Shown here one piece after another: positions 34,493 through 42,845 of a stretch of 42,845 nt of DNA (position 1 is its first letter; each line of letters starts with the position of its first letter). The translations under genes and the position numbers were made by a program. The notes beneath the pieces are model-generated. The model ran no database searches. It saw only the letters and a list, made by a program, of their open reading frames with translations, and was not told the DNA's origin. The stretch is from JAPKZH01 sp964537875 (lineage in GTDB: Bacteria; Acidobacteriota; Aminicenantia; Aminicenantales; UBA4085), in assembly GCA_964537875.1 (NCBI GenBank), contig CAZIDN010000031.1, forward strand, positions 1-42,845, in the 5' to 3' direction.

Positions 34493-35962
34493 ATGACCAA
34501 AGTTTATAAAGGACATCAAACTCTCATCTTTGGCTCAAGGATCAAACGCCTCCGGCAAGTCTTTTATCTCTATTTCATCGTCCTCCTGGCGGCCGGTTGC
34601 GTCCGATTTCAACCCAAACCGATCACCGCCTCCAAAGTCCTGGACGATTTCGAAACGCGCCAATTGGACGCGGCGGAATTGCGGGATTTCCTCCAAGCCA
34701 AACAGGGCTTGAAAGAATGGCCTCCGAAGTCCTGGGACCTTCATGCACTCACTCTGGCGGCTTTTTATTATCATCCCGATCTGGATGTGGCGCGGGCCCA
34801 GTGGGGAGTCGCTCAAGCCGGGCGGATCACGGCAGGAGAGCGTCCCAATCCCACCGGCAGCGTCCTCGTGGGATATAACGTCACATCACCGGTCTCGGAA
34901 GTTACGCCCTGGATTCCCGAGGCTGCTCTGGAGATTCCCATCGAGACCGCCGGCAAACGCGGCTATCGGATCTCGCAGGCTCGGCATCTTTCGGAAGCGG
35001 CGCGTCTGAACATCTTTTCCGTGGCCTGGGAAGTCCGGAGCCGTTTGCGCCAAGCGTTCCTCGACTTCTACGCGGCCCGGGAAACGGAATCCCTGCTCAA
35101 CCGGCAGCAGTCCGTCCAGTCCGAGATCGTCCGGATTCTCGAGGGCCAGCTGGCCGTCGGAGAAGCCTCTTCGTATGATGTCACCCAGGCCCGGATCGCC
35201 CTTGCTAACAGTCGATTGGCTGCGATCGATGCCGCCCTCCAGCGCTCCCAAGCCCGGATTCGGCTGGCCGACGCCCTCGGCATCCCTGTCAAGGCGCTGG
35301 AGGGAATCGTATTATCATTCGAGGAATTCATTCAAGTCTGGTCCGACCTTCCTTCGAGCCAGATTCGCCGCAGGGCTTTGGTTAACCGGTTCGATATTCT
35401 CGGAGCCCTATCGGAATACGAGGCCGCCCAGTCCGCTTTGCGGCTGGAGATCGCCAAGCAATATCCCGACATCAACCTCGGGCCGGCCTACCAGCTCGAC
35501 CAGACCGACAGCAAATGGACGCTGGGGCTGTCCTTGGTTCTGCCCATTCTCAGCCGGAATAAAGGGCCGATCGCCGAAGCCCAAGCCCGCCGCGAAGAGA
35601 TGGCCGCGCGGTTCCTGGCTCTTCAAGCCAGAGTGATCAGCGAGATCGAGACCGCCGTCTCGGCCAGCCGGTCGGCGGTTGATAAAGTCAAGGCCGCCGA
35701 CGACCTTTTGACAAACCTCAAGAGACAGCAAGAGTCCTCCAAAGCCCGATACGAGCTCGGAGACATCTCGAAGCTCGAGCTCCTGGGTGTCGAGCTGGAG
35801 TTCGCTTCCAATGGGCTGGCCCGCCTGGAGGCGCTGGTCAAAGCGCAGCAGGCGATCGGAGAGCTGGAGAACGCCATGCAGAGCCCGCTCGATCTCAAGG
35901 AATGGATTGTCGAGACGCCGGGAAGAGTTTCCGGACCAGCCAAGGAACGAAGGAATGAGTAA
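34493..35962 (+). CDS. TolC-family outer-membrane efflux lipoprotein
   Basis: A 489-residue outer-membrane factor. It has a basic, rather long N-terminus, a hydrophobic segment and lipobox LAAGC with C36 as the probable lipidated residue. Long coiled-coil helices typical of the family follow, in two similar halves (about 75-260 and 280-470). ALEIPIETAGKRGYRI near 142-157 and LGPAYQLDQTDSKWTLGLSLVLPIL near 324-348 are the characteristic strand segments. It forms the exit duct of a tripartite pump. The ribosome site is weak. The end overlaps the next start by 8 nt, so expression is coupled to the membrane fusion protein. Confidence 0.92.
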   Translation: MTKVYKGHQTLIFGSRIKRLRQVFYLYFIVLLAAGCVRFQPKPITASKVLDDFETRQLDAAELRDFLQAKQGLKEWPPKSWDLHALTLAAFYYHPDLDVARAQWGVAQAGRITAGERPNPTGSVLVGYNVTSPVSEVTPWIPEAALEIPIETAGKRGYRISQARHLSEAARLNIFSVAWEVRSRLRQAFLDFYAARETESLLNRQQSVQSEIVRILEGQLAVGEASSYDVTQARIALANSRLAAIDAALQRSQARIRLADALGIPVKALEGIVLSFEEFIQVWSDLPSSQIRRRALVNRFDILGALSEYEAAQSALRLEIAKQYPDINLGPAYQLDQTDSKWTLGLSLVLPILSRNKGPIAEAQARREEMAARFLALQARVISEIETAVSASRSAVDKVKAADDLLTNLKRQQESSKARYELGDISKLELLGVELEFASNGLARLEALVKAQQAIGELENAMQSPLDLKEWIVETPGRVSGPAKERRNE

Positions 35963-37031
35963 ACAGCGGACGTGGATCAGTTTGGCCATTCTCGTGGTGG
36001 TCGGGCTGGCCGTCGTCGGGATCGTGATAATGGTCAAGCCCAAAGGGGGCGGAGAAAGTGAAGAAACGGCCGCCGATATGGCCGTCCATGTCGGAAAAAT
36101 CTCGCGGGCGACGCTCCATCGTTTTGTCACGGCCTATGGGGTCGTGGAGCCCGAGCCCGCGGGCGCCGGGCGCATCCCCGCCGACGCCGAAGTGGCCTCT
36201 CCCGTAGCGGGCGTCGTTGCCCATATCGACTGTCATGAAGGCCAGAGAGTGGCCAAGGGGACGGTTCTCTTCCGACTGGACAGCCGCATCGCCGATGTCG
36301 CCTTTGAAAAGGCAAAGAAGGCCTTAATGTTTGCCGAAGAGAACTTTGAGCGACAGAAGAAGCTGCTGCCGGTGGAGGGAACTTCCAAGAAGGCCTATTT
36401 GGAGGCCGAACAGCAGCTCAACACGGCCCGCAGCGAGCTGGCCGCGGCCGAGACCGATCTCGCCCTCCTCCAGATCCAAGCGCCGCTCGCCGGAATGGTG
36501 GTCAAAATCAACATCGAGCCCGGCGAAGCCGTGGAGCTCAACACCGTGCTGGCCACGATCATCGACCTTGACCGCCTCGTCGCGGCCGTGAACGTTCCCA
36601 GCCGCGAAGCCACATTGTTGAAGGTCGGACAGTCGGCGCAATTCGAAATCGCCGGAGCCGCTATAGGAGTCGTGATCTACATCGGGTCGAAGATCGATGA
36701 AAAGAACGACACTTTGCCGGTCCGGATCTCGGTTCCCCAGAGCGCCGGATTCCGTCCGGGCCAATTCATGAGCGTCCGTATCGTCTGCGAAGAGCACGCG
36801 AACTGCCTGGCCGTCCCGGAAGCCGCCGCGATATCCGATTCCGTGGGAGGCGAAAGCGGGACGATCGTGCTGGTGGAAGGCAGCAAGGCCGTTCGGAAGC
36901 CCGTCAAGCTCGGCCTCCGGGAAGCCGGCCTGGTCGAAGTCGCCGGCGAAGGCCTGAAGGAAGGCTTGGTCATCGTCACCGAAGATGCCTATTCCGTCCC
37001 CGGCGATGCCAAGATCCATATCATCAATTAG
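35955..37031 (+). CDS. RND efflux periplasmic adaptor (membrane fusion protein)
   Basis: A 358-residue HlyD/MFP protein. An N-terminal membrane helix (about 7-29) anchors it. A lipoyl-like half-motif (SPVAGVVAHIDCHEGQRVAKG) is near 79-99, a short helical hairpin follows (about 117-165), then the second half IQAPLAGMVVKINIEPGEAVE, and a beta-barrel and membrane-proximal domain end the protein. It bridges the RND pump and the TolC-like duct. The ATG at 35955 follows aagga and overlaps the upstream gene by 8 nt; a longer frame upstream is the shadow of that gene. Confidence 0.92.
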   Translation: MSKQRTWISLAILVVVGLAVVGIVIMVKPKGGGESEETAADMAVHVGKISRATLHRFVTAYGVVEPEPAGAGRIPADAEVASPVAGVVAHIDCHEGQRVAKGTVLFRLDSRIADVAFEKAKKALMFAEENFERQKKLLPVEGTSKKAYLEAEQQLNTARSELAAAETDLALLQIQAPLAGMVVKINIEPGEAVELNTVLATIIDLDRLVAAVNVPSREATLLKVGQSAQFEIAGAAIGVVIYIGSKIDEKNDTLPVRISVPQSAGFRPGQFMSVRIVCEEHANCLAVPEAAAISDSVGGESGTIVLVEGSKAVRKPVKLGLREAGLVEVAGEGLKEGLVIVTEDAYSVPGDAKIHIIN

Positions 37032-37043
37032 ATTATTAAAACC

Positions 37044-40000
37044 ATGAAAAAGAATTCCGCCTTGGGAAGGTTTGCCACCCAGCATTCACTCTCGATCGCC
37101 TTTATTTGCGTCGCCCTGTGTCTGGCCGGCGTCTATTCCGCTTTGAATATTTCCTCGTCGGTCTTTCCCCAGACCAACTTTCCCCGCGTCGTCGTCCTTG
37201 TCGACAACGGGGTCATGCCCGCCGACGAAATGATGGCGACCATCACCCGTCCCATCGAGGAAGCGATGAAGGACATCCGGGGCGTGGTCACAGTCCGGTC
37301 GTTCACGGGACGGGGCTCGGCGGAGATTAGCGTTTTTTTCGGCTGGAAAGTCAAAATGATCGAATCCGAGCTCTTTGTGCTCAGCCGGCTTTCGCAAATC
37401 CGGAGCACGCTGCCGGCGACGGCCGAGACCACGGTCTTCCGGCTGACCTTTTCGGCGTTTCCCATTATCGGCGTCAGTCTCACGAGCAATAGGCGTGGGA
37501 TCACCGAGCTCTGGGAGACGGCGCGCTATAACCTCAAACTGCGGTTTCTCCGGATTCCCGGTGTGGCCCGCGTGGACCTCGTCGGGGGCCGGACTCCGGA
37601 ATTCCACATCGTCGTCGATCCCCTCCGGCTCACGGCCGCCAATCTGACGTTGTCCCAGGTCACCGATGCCCTGACCAACAACAATTTCGTCGCGTCGGCC
37701 GGCATGCATGAAGAGAACCATACTCTCTATCTGAGCGTAGTCGACGGCCGGGTGCATTCGATTCAGGACATCGAGGACTTCGTCGTCACATACGTCGGCG
37801 GACATCTGGTTCGTATCCGGGATTTCGCCAAAGTTTTGCGGGGACCCGAGCCGGTCTTCAATATCGTCACGGCCGACGGCGAAGCCGCGGTCCTTCTCAA
37901 TGTCCGCAGCCAACCCGACGGCAGCACGCTGGACATTGCCCAGGCGCTCAAAAGACAGTTGAGAGAGCTGAAACAAGAACTCCCTCCCGACATGAAGCTC
38001 GCCTTTTTCTATGACCAAGCGGAAATCGTTCGCGCCTCGGTAGCGAGCGTCTGGGAGGCCATCATCTTCGGCCTGATCCTGTCCGTATTCATCCTGTTTT
38101 TCTTCTTAAAAAATTGGGGGACGACGCTCGTGGCGACGATGGTCATTCCGGTGACCGTGCTGGTCACACTCCTCTCCATGAAGATCACCGGTCTCACTTA
38201 CAATTTGATGACCCTAGGAGGCATCGCCGCGGCCATCGGACTGGTCATCGACGACGCCATCGTCGTCGTCGAGGCGATCCACACCAAACTGATGACAGGT
38301 GTGAGCCGGCTCGAAGCCGTCCAGAAGGGCATCGGCGAAATTTTCCGGCCGCTCGTCGGCTCCACGCTGACGCCGGTCGTCGTGTTCATTCCCCTGGCTT
38401 TTCTCGATGGCATCACCGGGGTCTTCTTCCGCGCTTTGGCCATGACCATGGTGGTTTCGCTGCTGACGTCCCTCGTCCTTGCCGTCACGCTGACCCCGTC
38501 GCTGGCGGCCTGGTTCATCCGTCTCCGCAAGGGGGATCAACCCCGACCGCAGGCCGAGCAGGGAGGCTTTCTGCTCCGCCGCGTCATCCGGATCTATGAA
38601 TCCGCCGTTCGTCCGGCGCTCGAGCATCGCTGGCTCACCCTGGGCGCCTGCGGCCTCGTGCTTTTAGCCGGCATCTTTCTCTACGGCCGTCTCGACAGCG
38701 AATTCCTGCCGCCGATGGACGAGGGCGGGTTCGTCATCGACTATTTCACGCCGCCGGGGACGAGCCTGGCCGAGACGCACCGCCAGCTTTTGGAGGCGGA
38801 AAAAATTCTGCGGACGATTCCGGAGCTGGAAAGCTATTCGCGCCGCACGGGCGCCCGGCTGGCGCTGTCCATCGCCGAGCCGAACACGGGAGATTTCCTG
38901 GTTAAGCTCAAAACCAACCGTAAACGGAAAACCGCGGACGTGATCTCCGAATTGCGGCGAAGGTTTAACACCGAACTGCCCGGATTGACCTGGGAATTTC
39001 CGGGGATCCTGGGCGACCTGATCGGCGACTTAATGTGGGCGCCCCAGCCCATTGAAGTGAAGTTGTTTTCGACGAGCCAGGCCTGGCTCGAGAAAAAAGC
39101 GCCCGAAGTCGAAGAACAGATCAAAAAAATTCAGGGCGTCGTAGACACGTTCAACGGACTGGTCTATACGGGGCCGACGATCAGCTTGCGCCCGCGCTCG
39201 CTGGACGCGCGGCGATTCGGCCTAACCACGGATGACTTGGCTGCGGCCGCAAGCACGGCGCTGCTGGGGCAAACGGCCTCCTCGGTGCTCGAAGGGGACC
39301 GGGTCGTCGAGATCCGGGTCAAGGTCGATCCATCGCATATCGACCGCCTGGCGAACCTTCGGGAATTGCCGTTGCGAACGCCCGAGGGGGCACTGGTCAA
39401 GCTGTCGCAGGTGGTGGATATCGTCGAGGAACCGGGACAGCTTGAACTCCGGCGCGAAGACTCACGGCAAGACGTGGCCGTCACAGCCCGGCTTGAGGGC
39501 CGCGACATGGGGAGCGTCATGGCCGAAATCCGCGACACGCTGAGCAAGGATAAGTCCATCCCGCCCGGGACCATCGAATTCGGTGGGCTCTACGAGCAGC
39601 AGCAGGAGTCTTTCCGCAACCTGATGTTCGTCCTTCTCATGGCCATTTTTCTCGTTTTCACCGTTATGCTTTTGGAATTCGGCTCGTTTTTTGAGCCCGT
39701 ATCTATCGTCTTCGGGGCGGTGCTGGCTATGTTCGGGACGGTTTTAGCCCTGTGGATCACCGGGACATCTTTGAACGTCGTCTCACTGCTCGGCGCCATC
39801 ATCGGCATCGGGATCGTGGCCAAGAACGGCATCCTCATGCTCGATTACGTGAAGGTCCTGAGGGCCGAAGGGCTTGGTCTGACCGAAGCGCTGGTCCGGT
39901 CGGGGCAGCGCCGTCTGCGGCCGGTTTTGATGACGTCTCTGGCCGCGGCTCTCGGCATGCTTCCTCTGGCTTACGGCATCGGCTCCGGCGCGGACATGCT

Positions 40001-40118
40001 CAAGCCGCTCGCTATCGCCGTCATCGGCTCGCTCTGTATTTCCGTGTTGCTATCTCTGGTAGCCACGCCGACCGTTTATTTCCTTCTTTTGCGCTCCCGC
40101 ACAAAGACAACGGCTTGA
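37044..40118 (+). CDS. RND-family inner-membrane efflux transporter
   Basis: A 1024-residue pump of full family length, with 12 membrane spans and two large periplasmic loops (about 45-325 and 560-850). The proton-relay acidic pair is in GLVIDDAIVVVE near 399-410, the canonical TM4 position. The C-terminal half has GIGIVAKNGILMLDYV, as in HAE-1-type pumps. The N-terminus is AcrB/MexB-like but the substrate class (drugs, lipids or metals) cannot be inferred safely; no CusA methionine triad was looked for in detail. It starts 12 nt after the adaptor gene with a poor ribosome site, so reinitiation is likely. It ends 38 nt before a convergent gene with no visible terminator. Confidence 0.94.
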   Translation: MKKNSALGRFATQHSLSIAFICVALCLAGVYSALNISSSVFPQTNFPRVVVLVDNGVMPADEMMATITRPIEEAMKDIRGVVTVRSFTGRGSAEISVFFGWKVKMIESELFVLSRLSQIRSTLPATAETTVFRLTFSAFPIIGVSLTSNRRGITELWETARYNLKLRFLRIPGVARVDLVGGRTPEFHIVVDPLRLTAANLTLSQVTDALTNNNFVASAGMHEENHTLYLSVVDGRVHSIQDIEDFVVTYVGGHLVRIRDFAKVLRGPEPVFNIVTADGEAAVLLNVRSQPDGSTLDIAQALKRQLRELKQELPPDMKLAFFYDQAEIVRASVASVWEAIIFGLILSVFILFFFLKNWGTTLVATMVIPVTVLVTLLSMKITGLTYNLMTLGGIAAAIGLVIDDAIVVVEAIHTKLMTGVSRLEAVQKGIGEIFRPLVGSTLTPVVVFIPLAFLDGITGVFFRALAMTMVVSLLTSLVLAVTLTPSLAAWFIRLRKGDQPRPQAEQGGFLLRRVIRIYESAVRPALEHRWLTLGACGLVLLAGIFLYGRLDSEFLPPMDEGGFVIDYFTPPGTSLAETHRQLLEAEKILRTIPELESYSRRTGARLALSIAEPNTGDFLVKLKTNRKRKTADVISELRRRFNTELPGLTWEFPGILGDLIGDLMWAPQPIEVKLFSTSQAWLEKKAPEVEEQIKKIQGVVDTFNGLVYTGPTISLRPRSLDARRFGLTTDDLAAAASTALLGQTASSVLEGDRVVEIRVKVDPSHIDRLANLRELPLRTPEGALVKLSQVVDIVEEPGQLELRREDSRQDVAVTARLEGRDMGSVMAEIRDTLSKDKSIPPGTIEFGGLYEQQQESFRNLMFVLLMAIFLVFTVMLLEFGSFFEPVSIVFGAVLAMFGTVLALWITGTSLNVVSLLGAIIGIGIVAKNGILMLDYVKVLRAEGLGLTEALVRSGQRRLRPVLMTSLAAALGMLPLAYGIGSGADMLKPLAIAVIGSLCISVLLSLVATPTVYFLLLRSRTKTTA

Positions 40119-40156
40119 TATTCTTATTAGCAGATTCCCAAAACGTCCTTCTTTAT

Positions 40157-41710
40157 CTATTTTCCGGAAATATTCAAAGTAACTTTGCGGTGCTTGTCGA
40201 AAAAGTTGAAGACGGCGCTCAAGTTTGGCACGACAATATCGATATGATTCCCTTTGGGGACCTCGATGTATTGAACTTGGACTCCCTGCTTCTTCATCTC
40301 GGCGACCATCGCCCGGGAGCCGGCCACGGGCAGCGTGGGGTCGGCGTCCCCGTGGACGACAATCTCGGGGATATGCTTCATCTTGGCCACGCTGGAGGGG
40401 TCCCCAAATCCCGCGAACGGGGCTAGGGCGGCCCAGATCTCGGGATACTTTGCTCCCAGGTGCCACGTCCCCATGGCGCCCATGGAGTGGCCCACAAGGT
40501 AGATCCTGGAATCGTCAATTTTGTAATTCTTCCGCATCAGGGCGAGCACGCTCATGACATCTTTTTCGCTGTACTCCGCCCTGCGCTTGGCGCCCGCGTC
40601 CTCGGGGCTGCCGAAGAGGCTCATGCCGTAAAAGCCGTCCACCCGATACCCGAGCGGCGCCGCCACGATATATCCGTGCTCTTCGGCGAGCTTGGGGATC
40701 TGCTTGTCATACGAGTCGAAGAAGGAATCTTCATTGGCGCCAAGGCCATGGAGCGCGATCAGCAACGGATAAGGCGTCTTGCCGTTGTACTTCGTCGGCA
40801 CATACACCCGGTATGGCATGATCTCGTTTGCGCCTTCCAGGAAATAGTGCCTTTCCATGTCTCCGGTCCTGCCTGCGAAGGGATCCTTCTCGTTTTTGAT
40901 CGAAGTCAGGACATCCTCGGCAGCCTTCAGCTCTGCCGAAACCTGGAATGTTCCCATCTCGAACCGCCCGCGGTTCAGGTTGCGGATGTGATCGACCGGA
41001 TAGAGCACATCGGCCCGAAACGAATCAAACCCCTCGATCTTTTTCAATTCGGCCTCGATCGAACGAAGACGCTCCGACAGCCCCTTCCATAGACCGACGA
41101 GGAGAGTGGTGGTGCCGAGTGATCGTTCTTTTTCCAGGATCTCCGCCTGGAGGAGATAGGTCTCATCCTCAATGCCCGAAAGGTCGAGATCGATCCGGCA
41201 GGGATCATCCTGGAGGTCGCGACCCACTCCGTCCTGTGGCCCGAGATCCTTCACTTTTTCTCCCGCTTGAACGCCCCACTGGGTGCGTCCCGGCTTGTGC
41301 AGTGTTAACCGGACGGTCAGAGGACCGCTCAGCTGGACTCGCGGGGCATAGATTTGTTCGAGGCGGATTGTGTAGGGCAGGCTTGAATCGACGCAGACTT
41401 CCTCGGCGCGCAAAACTAATGAGTTCGAGAATTCAAGGGGATCGGTCCATTCCCGGCCCGATAGAAGCGTCGCACCTTTGGCCAGCAGGCGGCGCACTTC
41501 GCCGGTCCTGCCCGTCCGTGCCGCTTCGGCCATTTCTTTATCAACGGCGTCGAGCTTGTCTTTGAGCTCCCCCTGGGGCTTGGCCATGGTCTTCATCGTG
41601 TTGTAGATCACGCGCTGAAGTGCCAGGTTGGGGCGGGCCTGAGCCCTGGCGCTGGCTGTAGAGAGAACCAATAAGACCGCGCCCAAAAACAGGAATTTTT
41701 TCTTGGTCAT
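40157..41710 (-). CDS. Secreted alpha/beta-hydrolase (esterase/PHB depolymerase-like)
   Basis: A 517-residue protein with a signal peptide (to about 23, ending ASARA). The N-terminal ~270 residues are unassigned, part of them beta-rich. The C-terminal hydrolase domain (about 280-510) has LHGLGANEDSFFDSY as the oxyanion-region strand, S409 in GHSMGAMG, D457 in HGDADPT and H489 in GNH, a complete triad in the LpqC/depolymerase style. It probably cleaves an ester of a polymer or glycan outside the cytoplasm. The ATG at 41710 follows aaaggagt; an in-frame GTG 12 codons upstream has no site and would spoil the signal peptide. Confidence 0.85.
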   Translation of the reverse strand: MTKKKFLFLGAVLLVLSTASARAQARPNLALQRVIYNTMKTMAKPQGELKDKLDAVDKEMAEAARTGRTGEVRRLLAKGATLLSGREWTDPLEFSNSLVLRAEEVCVDSSLPYTIRLEQIYAPRVQLSGPLTVRLTLHKPGRTQWGVQAGEKVKDLGPQDGVGRDLQDDPCRIDLDLSGIEDETYLLQAEILEKERSLGTTTLLVGLWKGLSERLRSIEAELKKIEGFDSFRADVLYPVDHIRNLNRGRFEMGTFQVSAELKAAEDVLTSIKNEKDPFAGRTGDMERHYFLEGANEIMPYRVYVPTKYNGKTPYPLLIALHGLGANEDSFFDSYDKQIPKLAEEHGYIVAAPLGYRVDGFYGMSLFGSPEDAGAKRRAEYSEKDVMSVLALMRKNYKIDDSRIYLVGHSMGAMGTWHLGAKYPEIWAALAPFAGFGDPSSVAKMKHIPEIVVHGDADPTLPVAGSRAMVAEMKKQGVQVQYIEVPKGNHIDIVVPNLSAVFNFFDKHRKVTLNISGK

Positions 41711-41809
41711 AGCCACTCCTTTTTTGCCGCAGAAACGTGGATGCACAGAGGCATGGTTCAGCGTCCCTAAGCCCCGGCGGTCGCTTGATGGAATATTCTT
41801 AAACCGCGA

Positions 41810-42670
41810 TTAAATACTTAATTTGATGCCGGCCAGAATGACGACTCCAGATAAATTAATGTCGGCTTTTCTGGCGCCGGCAATCGAGCCTGCCGTGGGC
41901 CCGTTCTTGTCATAGAACCCGACCTGAGGGTAAAGACCGCCCTGGGTATTATCGTAATACCACAGATAATATTCGGCATCGCTTTTAACGGTCGTGCCGG
42001 CCGGCGTACTGACAATGTCCGACCAGTTGCCTTTGATGTTCGAGACTTTTGTGTATCGAAAATACCCGTCCGCGACCAGGGCGATATTCGGGGTGATTTC
42101 AAAATTCAGGCCCAGTCCGCCTTGAAGGCCGAGCGCGGCGATACTGGCGCTGAAGGCCACGGTCTCCGTCGTCGTAAACGTCGGCGTGATCGATGGATTT
42201 TGGAAATTGAACTGGACGATGTTGAACACGGGGCCGGCAAAGAAGTCGAGCCTCAGCTTCGGCGCCGGCCGCGCCAGATAATGGAGGTTCAGGAAGAAGG
42301 GGATGACCGATATTTTGGAATTGTAGGTGGACTCATTATCGTACGGCACATCGACAAGCATTCCCTGGCTTGTCACCTTGCTTTCATTGCTCGTCCGAAA
42401 GTAGCCGCCTCCGAGTCCGATGCCCATTCTGGGGTTTAAATAATTGATGACCTCGGCTTGGAACTTCAGGCCGCTCGACAGCTTTTCATAGGCGCCCGAC
42501 ATGCTTGTCGTCGTCGCCTTGAGGTATTGGTTTTGACCAACGATGCCCTTGTTGTAATCATCGCCGTTGATCCAGGTCAATCCTCCCATGAGCTTAAAGG
42601 AAACGGCTTGCGGGTAGACCAGGACCGCCGCGATCAGCAAAAATGACAGGCTTAGAAAAAATTTCCTCAT
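41810..42670 (-). CDS. Outer-membrane beta-barrel protein
   Basis: A 286-residue protein with a signal peptide (about 1-22). Alternating hydrophobic/polar strands (AVSFKLMGGLTW, MGIGLGGGYFRTS, LRLDFFAGPVFNIV, IALVADGYFRYTKV) and the ending VVILAGIKLSI are typical of the OmpW/OprF-like small porin class. Ligand and role are unknown. The ATG follows agaggaat, and a candidate promoter with a palindromic operator lies upstream at 42697-42725. Confidence 0.8.
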   Translation of the reverse strand: MRKFFLSLSFLLIAAVLVYPQAVSFKLMGGLTWINGDDYNKGIVGQNQYLKATTTSMSGAYEKLSSGLKFQAEVINYLNPRMGIGLGGGYFRTSNESKVTSQGMLVDVPYDNESTYNSKISVIPFFLNLHYLARPAPKLRLDFFAGPVFNIVQFNFQNPSITPTFTTTETVAFSASIAALGLQGGLGLNFEITPNIALVADGYFRYTKVSNIKGNWSDIVSTPAGTTVKSDAEYYLWYYDNTQGGLYPQVGFYDKNGPTAGSIAGARKADINLSGVVILAGIKLSI

Positions 42671-42696
42671 CGGATTCCTCTCTTATAAAGGTTCAT

Positions 42697-42725
42697 TCTT
42701 AAATACTCTTTGACCAATTGTCAAG
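42697..42725 (-). promoter_or_regulatory. Candidate promoter and palindrome for the beta-barrel gene
   Basis: On the minus strand TTGACA (42720-42725) and TAAGAA (42697-42702) are about 17 bp apart. A near-perfect 15-bp palindrome ttgaccaattgtcaa (42711-42725) covers the minus-35 box and could be an operator. The minus-10 is weak. Confidence 0.4.
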
Positions 42726-42781
42726 GACTCGATTCGGGCCATAGGCATCCGTTTGTATGATTATTTATCGGTGCCGGAATC

Positions 42782-42845
42782 GCCCCCGGCCCCCTGGGGA
42801 ACCAGTCCCGTCGGACACTCTTGGAGGGAAACCCTTATTCAGGGT
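42782..42845. repeat. Mosaic of two dispersed repeat families at the window edge
   Basis: ggggaaccagtcccgtcgg (42797-42815) repeats the interior of element C (29312-29330). It runs directly into cggacactcttggagggaaa, the complement of the short-repeat cluster at 34296. The copy is cut by the window end, so its full structure cannot be seen. Confidence 0.55.

Noticed and set aside
35787..35954. Longer N-terminus for the efflux adaptor
   Set aside because: The extension lies in another frame of the TolC-like gene; the ATG at 35955 has a ribosome site and starts the membrane anchor.

Overview
The window is a bacterial chromosome segment of moderately high GC. It starts inside an rRNA operon (end of tRNA-Ala, 23S, 5S) and continues through about 20 protein genes dominated by exported and envelope proteins: lipoproteins, Tat substrates, a TonB-dependent receptor, an RND pump, TPR proteins and sulfatases. 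Carboxypeptidase-regulatory-domain TonB receptors, TPR-rich secreted proteins, Tat-exported Gfo/Idh/MocA and enolase-superfamily enzymes and PmoA-like proteins fit a Gram-negative heterotroph of the Acidobacteriota/Aminicenantota type. That placement is inferred from gene content and is tentative; the 23S sequence would settle it.

Layout. 1-3425: rRNA operon. 3460-3912 and 9971-10381: two paralogous RRM RNA-binding protein genes, each behind a conserved leader of about 123 nt. 4217-9741: FAD-dependent desaturase-like oxidoreductase, six-hairpin glycosidase-like protein and Tat sulfatase with EF-hands. 10835-11560: in-frame fusion of the front of a metal/cobalamin-type binding protein to the back half of its ABC ATPase, apparently left by a deletion. 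11777-13984: S9 peptidase behind a short inverted-repeat element. 14054-16265: SxtJ-like, NodU/SxtI-type carbamoyltransferase and DUF5989-like genes, converging on an SGNH hydrolase/TPR gene and a sulfatase-like TPR lipoprotein gene (16434-21041). 21411-29063: vWA-like protein, TonB receptor, regulatory-domain/TPR protein and a membrane-fused spermidine synthase. 29588-34083: a probably periplasmic sugar-derivative cluster (oxidoreductase, PmoA-like, enolase superfamily, PmoA-like). 34493-40118: TolC/MFP/RND efflux operon. 40157-42670: secreted esterase and an outer-membrane beta-barrel protein.

The most notable signal is the RRM leader. In both copies the same 16-nt stretch is complementary (15 of 16) to the Shine-Dalgarno region plus the AUG of its own gene. 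It can instead pair with an upstream strand, and it encloses a hairpin whose sequence differs between the copies while the pairing is kept. This looks like an RNA thermometer or autoregulatory translational switch for RNA chaperone genes. A second theme is a family of palindromic MITE-like elements (16264, 21140, 29240 and a fragment at 42782); one fills the gap between two convergent genes and overlaps both stop codons.
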